Below, piece after piece: positions 1 to 6,055 of a DNA stretch of 6,904 nucleotides (position 1 is the stretch's first letter; each line of letters begins with the position of its first letter). Below the pieces are notes generated by a model. That model searched no databases and was not told the origin of the DNA. It worked only from the letters and a program-made list of their open reading frames with translations. Made by a program: the position numbers and the translations under genes. Source of the stretch: Sulfurimonas sp. (lineage in GTDB: Bacteria; Campylobacterota; Campylobacteria; Campylobacterales; Sulfurimonadaceae); contig JAMOSE010000155.1 in assembly GCA_027063215.1 (NCBI GenBank), forward strand, positions 1 to 6,904, read 5' to 3'.

Positions 1-440
1 TTATACGCAAAAAAAAGATTTTGTGTGGGATTGAGATATTGTGCATGTTTGCGAATATTACGTGAAAACTCCTGTGCACGGGCAAAACTCGACCAGGTAT
101 GCAAGGATATAAAAAGAATAATAATCGTTGTTGAAACTATTACAAAAGGCTTTAAGATATCTACACGAGAGTATCCAAGAGAGAAGAAAGAGACAAGCGC
201 ATTTGAGCGAATTAAATAAATTTTCGTTGAAATCATAGCAAAGACCAAGGAGAGTGGCAGAAGCAGATCAATGGCATAAAAAGCTTTATATACTAAATAA
301 ATAAGCAGGAGATTGGCCGACTTTGAAAGGTCACCTGCATGATCCATATAATCAAATCCAATAACAAAAAGGAGCAAAGCACCAAGAATAATTATAAAAT
401 ATTTCAAATAGTGCATCGCTATATATTTAAAAGCTAACAC
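1..440 (-). CDS. LptF/LptG (YjgP/YjgQ) family permease, N-terminal part (3' end cut by window)
   Basis: This is a membrane subunit of the LptB2FG lipopolysaccharide exporter, which extracts LPS from the inner membrane and passes it to the periplasmic Lpt bridge. The reading frame was found by translating the minus strand; 146 codons are visible and it runs off the window edge. The protein starts VLAFKYIAMHYLKYF and enters a first membrane helix at about residues 14-28. A second hydrophobic segment covers about 55-68 and a third about 103-117. Between the last two lies the family hallmark LPLSLVFAMISTKIYLIRSN followed by ALVSFFSLGYSR. The visible end, LNPTQNLFFAY, is also typical of the family. 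The start chosen is GTG at 440-438, with AAGG at 447-450 six bases upstream, so the gene overlaps the pth stop by 7 nt and is probably translationally coupled. ATG at 416-414 is the alternative start. Family membership is near certain; LptF versus LptG cannot be decided from this fragment. Confidence 0.9.
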   Translation of the reverse strand, partial: MLAFKYIAMHYLKYFIIILGALLLFVIGFDYMDHAGDLSKSANLLLIYLVYKAFYAIDLLLPLSLVFAMISTKIYLIRSNALVSFFSLGYSRVDILKPFVIVSTTIIILFISLHTWSSFARAQEFSRNIRKHAQYLNPTQNLFFAY

Positions 441-988
441 GCTATACCTTTTTTCGAAAATTTCGAACGCGTTTCATCCAAAGAGTGTGTCAGTAAAAAT
501 TCTACTGCATCAGCACTACTTTGGACAAAATCATCTAAATGCTCTTTTGTATTCTTACAAAACGCACTTAAAACATACGAAGCCACTTCCCCTTTATGTT
601 CTGGTTTGCCTATACCCATACGAACACGGATATACTCACGTCCTATCTGAGCGTCTATAGATTTGAGTCCGTTATGTCCCCCATGCCCTCCACCTTTTTT
701 AAAGCGAAGGGCGCCAAAAGGCAGATCCAAATCATCATGTATTACAACAACATCTTCTATTTTGTAAAAGTTTTTTACTTTAACAACAGAATTTCCTGAG
801 AGATTCATAAAAGTGAGTGGTTTTAATAAAAAATGATTTTGAAATTTATAGAGTTCACCTTCAAAAGATGAGGAGGAGAGTTTATGAGCGTTATGACGAG
901 CTATAAGCTCATCAATAACCATAAAGCCAATATTATGACGTGTTTGTTCATAATCAGATCCTGGATTACCCAGTCCGACTATGAGCAT
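434..988 (-). CDS. pth: Peptidyl-tRNA hydrolase (Pth)
   Basis: Cytoplasmic esterase that cleaves peptidyl-tRNA released by stalled or drop-off ribosomes, recycling the tRNA. At 184 aa it is close to the bacterial norm (about 185-195). All family motifs are visible: GLGNPGSDYEQTRHNIGF at 5-22, with N8 and the catalytic H18 (N10 and H20 in E. coli numbering); FMNLSG at 60-65 with N62; HDDLDLPFG at 84-92 with D85 (E. coli D93); and GGGHGGHNGLKSI at 99-111 with N106. RVRMGIGKP at 121-129 is also conserved. The ATG lies 2 nt after the rplY stop and has no clear Shine-Dalgarno sequence, which suggests coupled translation from rplY. Its stop is overlapped by the start of the downstream LPS permease. 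Pairing of an L25/Ctc gene with pth is widespread in bacteria (for example ctc-spoVC in Bacillus) and fits a shared role in translation. Confidence 0.97.
   Translation of the reverse strand: MLIVGLGNPGSDYEQTRHNIGFMVIDELIARHNAHKLSSSSFEGELYKFQNHFLLKPLTFMNLSGNSVVKVKNFYKIEDVVVIHDDLDLPFGALRFKKGGGHGGHNGLKSIDAQIGREYIRVRMGIGKPEHKGEVASYVLSAFCKNTKEHLDDFVQSSADAVEFLLTHSLDETRSKFSKKGIAC
447..450 (-). promoter_or_regulatory. Shine-Dalgarno supporting the GTG start of the LptF/G permease
   Basis: AAGG on the minus strand, inside the last codons of pth, stands six bases before GTG (440-438). No similarly placed motif precedes the alternative ATG at 416-414, so this site favours the GTG start and the 7-nt overlap with pth. 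Confidence 0.5.
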
Positions 989-990
989 AA

Positions 991-1527
991 TTATTTAGCT
1001 TTAATGATACTTAGTACAGATACACGATCAGCATCTGTAAAAGTCACACCAGCTGGTGCATCGATATCACGGATAAGTTTAGAATCACCTACATCCATCT
1101 CAGTTACATCAATAACAATAGCTTTTGGAAGATCTTCGATTTTTGCTTTTACACGTAAACGTCTTTTAGCAATATTTACAAGACCTTTATTTTTAAGACC
1201 AATTGCCTCACCAACAGTTTCAACAGGAACCATGAAGTGTGTTACAACACCTGGTTGTGCTACCATTAGATCTGCATGTAAAAGTTTTCCAGTTACTGGA
1301 TGAGACTCATATGATTGAACAACAACTTGCATCTCTTTATCCCCAACTTTTACTGGGAATGCTAATGTATCTTTGTTGCGCACAGTACGGATGTATTCAT
1401 TCTCTTTGAATGCAGCATTGATATTCTCAAGCCCTTTTCCGTAAATATTTGCAATTAGATAACCATCGCGGCGTAAAGCTTTTGTAGCTTGTTTGCCAGT
1501 ACTCTCTCTAACTATACCTTCTAACAT
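991..1527 (-). CDS. rplY: 50S ribosomal protein L25 / general stress protein Ctc (two-domain form)
   Basis: This is the 5S rRNA-binding protein of the large ribosomal subunit, long (TL5/Ctc) type. At 178 aa it is about twice the single-domain E. coli L25. Residues 1 to about 88 form the L25 domain: it opens MLEGIVRESTGKQATKALRR, followed by a G-Y-L-I-A-N-I-Y-G stretch, and ends with QSYESHPVTGKLLHADLM. Residues from about 95 to 178 form the beta-rich C-terminal domain, with PVETVGEAIGLKNKG, the run KAIVIDVTEMDVGDS and a VSVLSI end. ATG at 1527 is chosen because AAGGA (1534-1538) lies six bases upstream and the L25 domain begins directly after it. A TATAAT box at 1557-1562 marks a likely promoter, making this the first gene of an rplY-pth-permease unit. 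In some bacteria Ctc is stress-induced; nothing in this sequence shows that here. Confidence 0.96.
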   Translation of the reverse strand: MLEGIVRESTGKQATKALRRDGYLIANIYGKGLENINAAFKENEYIRTVRNKDTLAFPVKVGDKEMQVVVQSYESHPVTGKLLHADLMVAQPGVVTHFMVPVETVGEAIGLKNKGLVNIAKRRLRVKAKIEDLPKAIVIDVTEMDVGDSKLIRDIDAPAGVTFTDADRVSVLSIIKAK

Positions 1528-1533
1528 ATGAAG

Positions 1534-1538
1534 TCCTT
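1534..1538 (-). promoter_or_regulatory. Shine-Dalgarno of rplY
   Basis: On the minus strand AAGGA sits six bases before the rplY ATG. It is the best-placed ribosome binding site upstream of the L25 start and fixes the start codon choice. Confidence 0.75.
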
Positions 1539-1556
1539 AATTTTAAAATGGGCGCA

Positions 1557-1562
1557 ATTATA
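1557..1562 (-). promoter_or_regulatory. Predicted promoter -10 box of the rplY-pth-permease unit
   Basis: The 54-nt gap between the pilT stop and the rplY start holds a perfect TATAAT on the minus strand, 29 nt before the rplY ATG and followed by TGCGCCC. The 17-nt-spaced -35 position (about 1580-1585, GTAAAC) matches TTGACA poorly. This is expected for Campylobacterota, whose housekeeping promoters rely on the -10 box and upstream AT-rich stretches. The -35 region would overlap the pilT stop codon and a small AT-only-stem inverted repeat (1575-1590). Promoter activity is inferred from sequence only. Confidence 0.6.
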
Positions 1563-1581
1563 TCTATATTTCATTTAAAGT

Positions 1582-2766
1582 TTACTTTAAGCCAAATATA
1601 TCATCATCTGTAGTAATCTCTACCTGTTTCACCTCAGCATTTGGATCATTTGAAATTGTTCCTGAACTCAAACCAGAAATTTTTAACTCTAAATCAGCAG
1701 GGCTTGTTGCATTTTCAAGTGCCTGTTCTTTTGAAATTATTTTTTCACTATAAAGATCATAGATAGCCTGATCAAAACTTTGTGATTTATAATGTTCTTT
1801 TCCTGCTTCTATAGTATCACGAATCTCATAATCACGATTTTCCATAATCAGTTTTTCGATCATCGGCGTACGTACAAGAATCTCTAAAGCAGCGCGACGT
1901 CCTCCATCAACAGTAGGAACAAGACGCTGTGATATTACACCCTGAAGAACACCTGCTACAGAGAGTCGTACACGATTTTGTTCTTCGGTAGGAAACTGTG
2001 CAATAATACGGTTAATTGTCTCTTTGGCATCAACTGTATGCAGCGTAGAAAACACAAGGTGTCCGGTATCAGCAGCATGCAAAGCAAGATTAATTGTTTC
2101 ACGATCCCGCATCTCCCCGACTAAAATAATATCAGGATCTTCACGAAGTGCTGCACGCAATGCTGTTCCAAAAGAGAGTGTATCTTGACCAACAGAGCGT
2201 TGATTAATAATACATCCGTTATCTTTATGAACAAATTCAATCGGATCTTCAATAGTAATAATATGCTTTTTTCTATGCACATTGATTTCATTGACAAGAG
2301 CTGCAAGCGTGGTTGATTTACCAGAACCTGTAACACCTGTAACTAAAACAAGCCCTCTCTCTTTATAAGCAAAACTCTTAATAACTTCAGGAAGATGTAA
2401 CTCTTCAAAAGATGGAATTTTTACCGGAATTACACGAAAAACCGCAGAAACTCCATCCATCTGAAAAAAGATATTGACACGAAAACGGTTGTTTTCATCA
2501 AAAGGATAAACCAAGTCCAGTTCTTTTTTCTCTACAAATTCTCCAAATCTGCCTGTTAAAAGCTCTTTGGCAAAAGTTATAGCATTTTCTTTTGTAAAAA
2601 TCCCACCGGAAAACTGTACTATATCCCCATTAATACGCGCTCTAATAACAGAATTGGCTTTTACATGCAAATCCGAACCACCAACTTCAATCATTTTTTT
2701 AAGATGCGCTCTCACTCTTTTGAGTTGTTCAAATGTTAATTCACTTATATCTACTTCACTCTTCAT
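1582..2766 (-). CDS. pilT: PilT-type type IV pilus retraction ATPase
   Basis: Hexameric cytoplasmic motor ATPase of the GspE/PilT secretion superfamily. PilT powers pilus depolymerisation, giving twitching, surface attachment or DNA uptake. Domains: an N-terminal PAS-like domain at about 25-115 containing GGSDLHVK (29-36), then the RecA-like core. The Walker A motif GVTGSGKST is at 144-152 with K150. The Asp box TIEDPIEF is at 171-178. The Walker B region is REDPDIILVGEMRD at 208-221, with the probable catalytic E217. The His box TGHLVFSTLHT is at 234-244 with H236 and H243. The LVGEMRD and STLHT forms are characteristic of PilT rather than the PilB/GspE assembly ATPases, and no tetracysteine zinc motif is present. 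Length is 394 aa against about 345 for the usual PilT: about 10-15 extra residues at the N-terminus and an acidic, Ser/Asn-rich tail after about residue 360. GGAGG lies four bases before the ATG, which shares ATGA with the tal stop. No other pilus gene is in view, so the partner machinery must be elsewhere. Confidence 0.93.
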   Translation of the reverse strand: MKSEVDISELTFEQLKRVRAHLKKMIEVGGSDLHVKANSVIRARINGDIVQFSGGIFTKENAITFAKELLTGRFGEFVEKKELDLVYPFDENNRFRVNIFFQMDGVSAVFRVIPVKIPSFEELHLPEVIKSFAYKERGLVLVTGVTGSGKSTTLAALVNEINVHRKKHIITIEDPIEFVHKDNGCIINQRSVGQDTLSFGTALRAALREDPDIILVGEMRDRETINLALHAADTGHLVFSTLHTVDAKETINRIIAQFPTEEQNRVRLSVAGVLQGVISQRLVPTVDGGRRAALEILVRTPMIEKLIMENRDYEIRDTIEAGKEHYKSQSFDQAIYDLYSEKIISKEQALENATSPADLELKISGLSSGTISNDPNAEVKQVEITTDDDIFGLK

Positions 2767-3743
2767 AAAGCCTCCATTATTTCTTGAAATGCATCTTTAA
2801 ATGCTTGCAGCCCGTCATCTATCTGCTTTTGTAACACCGCATCCAAATCTATCCCGATTGATGCTACTTTTTGCATATGTTCTTCTATCACCGCAGGATC
2901 TATCGGCAAAGCTTTCTCTTTTTTTCCATACTTGTCAAAAGCCTTGATGGTATCTATAGGTGCAGTATTCACAGAGTTATATGCTAAAAGTTTTTCTACA
3001 TAATAATATGCAGGCAAAGCATCATCTTTTACACCGGTACTTGCAAAAAGAGCCCGACATCCCGCAACTTGCATCGATTCAATTGCATCATAAATAGCTG
3101 CTGAATTATATATGCCTGTCAATGCTGTTTCAATATTATGTTGTGCCAATATCTTATCTAATGCACGATCCACTCGTGATACAAAAACACTAATGACTGT
3201 ATCTACTTTACTGCCATAAAGAGCTGTTCCTCTTTTAAAAGCCTCTGCACAAGCAACTGCCTGTTCTTTTTTAAAAATAAGTGTAGCATTTACAGGTATG
3301 CCCTCTGCACTTAAAGCCTCCATTGCCTGATACCCTGCTTCAGTTGCAGGAACCTTGATCATGACATTTGGTCTGTCTATCGTAGAGAAGAGTCGTTTAC
3401 CCTCTGCAATGGTTGCCTCAGCATCATCACAAAAAAACGGATCTACTTCAATACTGACATAGCCATCATCCCCTGCATCGTATAATGGACGCAAGATATC
3501 AGCAGCTTTTGTAATATCATATATAGCTACTGCTTCATATTTCTCTTTGGCACTTATCTCTGGGAGTGATTCCAACTGTGCGATATAAGCATCTGAACTT
3601 AAAATCGCATTTTTAAAAATTGCCGGATTTGACGTTGCCCCATTGATTATCTTCTCCTCTATCAACTTTTTAAACTCGTTGTCAAGATAATCTCGCTCTA
3701 TAAAATCAGCCCATAATGAAAACTTCAAATCTTTTCTATACAT
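2763..3743 (-). CDS. tal: Transaldolase
   Basis: Enzyme of the non-oxidative pentose phosphate pathway that moves a dihydroxyacetone unit from sedoheptulose-7-phosphate to glyceraldehyde-3-phosphate, giving erythrose-4-phosphate and fructose-6-phosphate. At 326 aa it is a typical class I (beta/alpha)8 transaldolase. Visible motifs: FSLWADFIERDYL at 8-20 with D13; GATSNPAIF at 35-43; SIEVDP at 97-102 with E99; NVMIKVPAT at 126-134 with the Schiff-base lysine K130; VNATLIF at 151-157; and ISVFVSRVD at 184-192, with S185 in the conserved serine position and R190 a likely phosphate ligand. It is the first gene after a TATAAT-containing 37-nt gap and overlaps pilT by 4 nt. An AAGAG at 3749-3753, five bases before ATG, serves as a modest ribosome binding site. 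Product erythrose-4-phosphate feeds the shikimate pathway and hence chorismate, the substrate of PabB encoded upstream; any deliberate coupling is speculation. Confidence 0.95.
   Translation of the reverse strand: MYRKDLKFSLWADFIERDYLDNEFKKLIEEKIINGATSNPAIFKNAILSSDAYIAQLESLPEISAKEKYEAVAIYDITKAADILRPLYDAGDDGYVSIEVDPFFCDDAEATIAEGKRLFSTIDRPNVMIKVPATEAGYQAMEALSAEGIPVNATLIFKKEQAVACAEAFKRGTALYGSKVDTVISVFVSRVDRALDKILAQHNIETALTGIYNSAAIYDAIESMQVAGCRALFASTGVKDDALPAYYYVEKLLAYNSVNTAPIDTIKAFDKYGKKEKALPIDPAVIEEHMQKVASIGIDLDAVLQKQIDDGLQAFKDAFQEIMEAL
2771..2775 (-). promoter_or_regulatory. Shine-Dalgarno of pilT inside the tal 3' end
   Basis: A strong GGAGG lies within the last codons of tal, four bases before the pilT ATG, which itself overlaps the tal TGA stop as ATGA. 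This is the strongest ribosome binding site in the window. It supports co-transcription and coupled translation of tal and pilT. Confidence 0.75.
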
Positions 3744-3762
3744 TTTTACTCTTTTTATTTAT

Positions 3763-3768
3763 ATTATA
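3763..3768 (-). promoter_or_regulatory. Predicted promoter -10 box of the tal-pilT unit
   Basis: In the 37-nt gap between the kinase stop and tal, the minus strand reads GGGTTATAATATAAATAAAAAG; TATAAT lies 19 nt before the tal ATG. The position 17 nt upstream is AAATAA, not a TTGACA match, but it lies in an A-rich run coming from the end of the kinase gene, the kind of upstream element used by Campylobacterota promoters. The untranslated leader would be very short (about 12 nt or less). Prediction from sequence only. Confidence 0.5.
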
Positions 3769-3780
3769 ACCCAAGAACTC

Positions 3781-5091
3781 TTAAGTTATTTTTTTTGGAA
3801 CAACAATTGTAAAAATAGCACCCTGTTGCGTATTTTTCAGCTCTATCTTTGTATGAAACTGTTTTTGCATTATCATTTGTGACATATACAAACCAAGCCC
3901 GGTTCCATTTTTACCTTTGGTACTAAAATATGGTTCAAAAACAGCATCAACATATTGTTCATCAACACCACCTGCATTATCAGCAATTGTAATAGCAACT
4001 TCTTCATCCCGATTCAATATATTTATTATAACTTTTGGAGTTTGAATCTTTTGAGCGATTAATTCATCAACAGCATTATTTATAATATTTAGCAATACTT
4101 GAATAAGCTCATTTGCATACGTATGTACAATAAACTTCTCTTTTTTGACAAAATTCAACTCAATATTTGTCTCTTTGAGTCTTGGTTTTACAAAACTTAT
4201 CGCTTTATCGACCAACGCATTAATATCAATGGTCTGCACCTCTTTATCAGGGCGAAAATATGTCTGAAAATCATCTATTGTTTCGGAGAGATAGACGACA
4301 GTATCACTGATATTTTCCAGTGCTTTATCGATCTCCTCTTCTTCAAGTTTTTCACCCAAAAGCCTTTTTATCTGTAAATTGGAGATGCTTAAAGTTACCG
4401 TTGAGAGCGGCTGCCTCCACTGATGGGCTATCATACTGATCATCTCCCCCATTACGGCCTGTTTAGACTGGAGTGTCAACATTCTATCTTTTTGTGTCAA
4501 CTCTTCAAGTTTTTTTGAAAGTACGTTCTCCTGTGTAGTAATAATATGTGTTGCTTCATCCATCTTTACTTTATAAAAATAAACAATAACACTCACAATA
4601 CCTAAAACAAAAGCAAGGTAAAATAGTTGAAAAAAGGTATATTCAGTATGGAAAAATGGCTGAAATGGAGCAATTAAAAGCATAGATATTAAAAAAACGA
4701 ACCAAGGAATTGCCTTTTTTTCATTTTTAAAATACAAAATAATAATAGGGTAGGTAAAGTACCAGGTATGCTTCATATCTACAGCAGAACTGACATAAAG
4801 CAACAAGATCAGCAAAAAAGTAAACTGTGCCGTTACTGCAATCGAAACAAAATCATAAAGAGCTTTTGATCTACGCAGCATAAACCATAAAATGATATTC
4901 ATTATAAAAAGAGAAAATTCAAAGAGTGCAAGGTAATGCTCACCCTTGTATATATTTAATATTGAACCATATATAACTGCTGTTGAAGAGAGAACAATAG
5001 CAATATTCATCATTTGGAACTTACTTCTTAAATAGCGTTCATCTTCACTAAAATTCCAGCCACTCGTAAAAAAATCTTTTACTAATTTCAT
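3781..5091 (-). CDS. Membrane-bound sensor histidine kinase (six-helix sensor, orphan in this window)
   Basis: Two-component sensor kinase of the inner membrane, 436 aa from the chosen start. The N-terminal half has about six hydrophobic segments (roughly residues 28-47, 53-71, 79-101, 110-121, 128-143 and 152-172), with no large periplasmic domain and no recognisable PAS, HAMP or Cache domain. A predicted coiled-coil linker (about 176-212) leads to the dimerisation domain with the H-box MIAHQWRQPLS, where H223 is the phospho-acceptor. The catalytic ATPase domain is complete: N-box LLNIINNAVDEL (333-344), G1 DNAGGVD (371-377), F-box FEPYFSTK (385-392) and G2 GTGLGLYMS (396-404). The ATG at 5091 leaves a 19-nt gap after pabB, although its AAGGA (5105-5109) is rather far upstream (13 nt). 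An upstream in-frame ATG at 5145 would add 18 residues and overlap pabB by 35 nt, which I consider less likely. No response regulator gene is adjacent, and the stimulus is unknown. Confidence 0.9.
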   Translation of the reverse strand: MKLVKDFFTSGWNFSEDERYLRSKFQMMNIAIVLSSTAVIYGSILNIYKGEHYLALFEFSLFIMNIILWFMLRRSKALYDFVSIAVTAQFTFLLILLLYVSSAVDMKHTWYFTYPIIILYFKNEKKAIPWFVFLISMLLIAPFQPFFHTEYTFFQLFYLAFVLGIVSVIVYFYKVKMDEATHIITTQENVLSKKLEELTQKDRMLTLQSKQAVMGEMISMIAHQWRQPLSTVTLSISNLQIKRLLGEKLEEEEIDKALENISDTVVYLSETIDDFQTYFRPDKEVQTIDINALVDKAISFVKPRLKETNIELNFVKKEKFIVHTYANELIQVLLNIINNAVDELIAQKIQTPKVIINILNRDEEVAITIADNAGGVDEQYVDAVFEPYFSTKGKNGTGLGLYMSQMIMQKQFHTKIELKNTQQGAIFTIVVPKKIT

Positions 5092-5110
5092 CGTTTTTAT
5101 TACTTCCTTC

Positions 5111-6049
5111 TTAAGGCAAATAGATTTTATCTTGTAACTCTTCATACTCTAAAAGTACATCACTATCAAGGGTAATACCACCACCACTCTTATAAATGTA
5201 AGCTTCTGAAGATTTTTCAATAAAACGTATCATAACTCCACTGTCAAAATTTTTACCGTCAAAAATACCAAAGACTCCACTAAAAAACCCTCGTTCATAA
5301 TTTTCAACTTTTTTGATTATATCCAAAGTTGACCTTTTTGGAGCACCGCTGATACTGCCTGCTGGTAAAAGTTTTTTTAATATGTCACCGAATGTCTCTC
5401 TCCAGTTGGATTGTAACTCTCCTGTTATATGTGAACTCACTTGTAAAAGTGCTTTTTCTCCTGCATCAATTTTCTCAATATAACGAAATTTTTCAACCCT
5501 TACTTTTGATGCAACCATAGAGAGATCATTTCTTAGCAGATCAACTATCATAACATGCTCTGCCATCTCTTTTTCATTTGCCAAGATTTTTTCCTCTGCA
5601 TTTTGTATAGCAGCATCAATGGTGCCTTTCATTGGAAATGTATGAATTTTATTTTCTTTAATTTGAATAAATTTTTCAGGAGAAAAACAGACAAATTCAT
5701 CTTTATAACGAAGTTTATAGTGCGCATTTGCAAGTGTATAGATCTCTTGGAGTGAAAGTTGTGTCTCTATTGGTGTAGCCTGTGTCAGATTTAAAATATA
5801 CGTTTCGCCGGCTTTTATTTTTTCAATAACAGCATTAAATTTATCACTGTAATCATCAAAATCTATTGGCTTTTTGTTTAAAAAATGTTTATGTTTTTCA
5901 TAGCGATAATTTTCACAGATACTGTACTCAATATTATGATGTTTCAACTCATCAAGAGGAATAACTTTAATATCTTCTGCCTTAAAATCACTAATAAAAA
6001 GAAATGGTATCTCTCTCCTTGCTAAATCATTTACTTTCTCAAAAGCCAT
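5111..6049 (-). CDS. pabB: Aminodeoxychorismate synthase component I (PabB)
   Basis: Chorismate-utilising enzyme that aminates chorismate to 4-amino-4-deoxychorismate, using ammonia from a glutaminase partner (PabA), for p-aminobenzoate and folate synthesis. The chorismate-binding domain occupies about residues 63-312: AGETYILNLTQ (80-90), FSPEKF (122-127), PMKGT (139-143), IVDLLRNDL (168-176), LLPAGSISGAPK (227-238), GVFGIFDG (258-265) and SGGGITLDSD (288-297). The Lys of PMKGT (K141) matches the lysine diagnostic of PabB; anthranilate synthase TrpE has Ala there (PIAGT), so PabB is favoured. At 312 aa it is much shorter than E. coli PabB (about 450 aa), keeping only about 60 residues before the catalytic domain, and no PabC lyase domain is fused. 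The ATG is six nt after the pyrB stop; a TAGG at 6055-6058 overlaps that stop and may act as ribosome binding site. The start is supported by position, but the N-terminus is weakly conserved. Confidence 0.9.
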   Translation of the reverse strand: MAFEKVNDLARREIPFLFISDFKAEDIKVIPLDELKHHNIEYSICENYRYEKHKHFLNKKPIDFDDYSDKFNAVIEKIKAGETYILNLTQATPIETQLSLQEIYTLANAHYKLRYKDEFVCFSPEKFIQIKENKIHTFPMKGTIDAAIQNAEEKILANEKEMAEHVMIVDLLRNDLSMVASKVRVEKFRYIEKIDAGEKALLQVSSHITGELQSNWRETFGDILKKLLPAGSISGAPKRSTLDIIKKVENYERGFFSGVFGIFDGKNFDSGVMIRFIEKSSEAYIYKSGGGITLDSDVLLEYEELQDKIYLP

Positions 6050-6055
6050 CTCTAC

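Noticed and set aside
25..219. 64-codon plus-strand open frame
   Set aside because: It lies antisense to the clear LptF/LptG permease frame, which carries the family hallmark sequence; no independent support.
884..1303. 139-codon open frame on the plus strand across the pth/rplY junction
   Set aside because: It is antisense to two strongly supported genes, has no recognisable motif and looks like a shadow of their codon structure.
1575..1590. Possible terminator after pilT
   Set aside because: The stem is only six base pairs, almost all A-T, and no T-run follows in the direction of transcription.
2121..2336. 71-codon minus-strand frame inside pilT
   Set aside because: Out-of-frame shadow of the PilT catalytic core, with no domain of its own.
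4099..4377. 92-codon plus-strand open frame inside the histidine kinase gene
   Set aside because: Antisense to the kinase catalytic and dimerisation region; composition typical of an AT-rich shadow frame.
5092..5145. Upstream ATG at 5145 as the kinase start
   Set aside because: It would overlap pabB by 35 nt and adds a Lys-rich stretch unlike a kinase N-terminus; ATG at 5091 fits the short intergenic gap better, although its ribosome binding site is distant.
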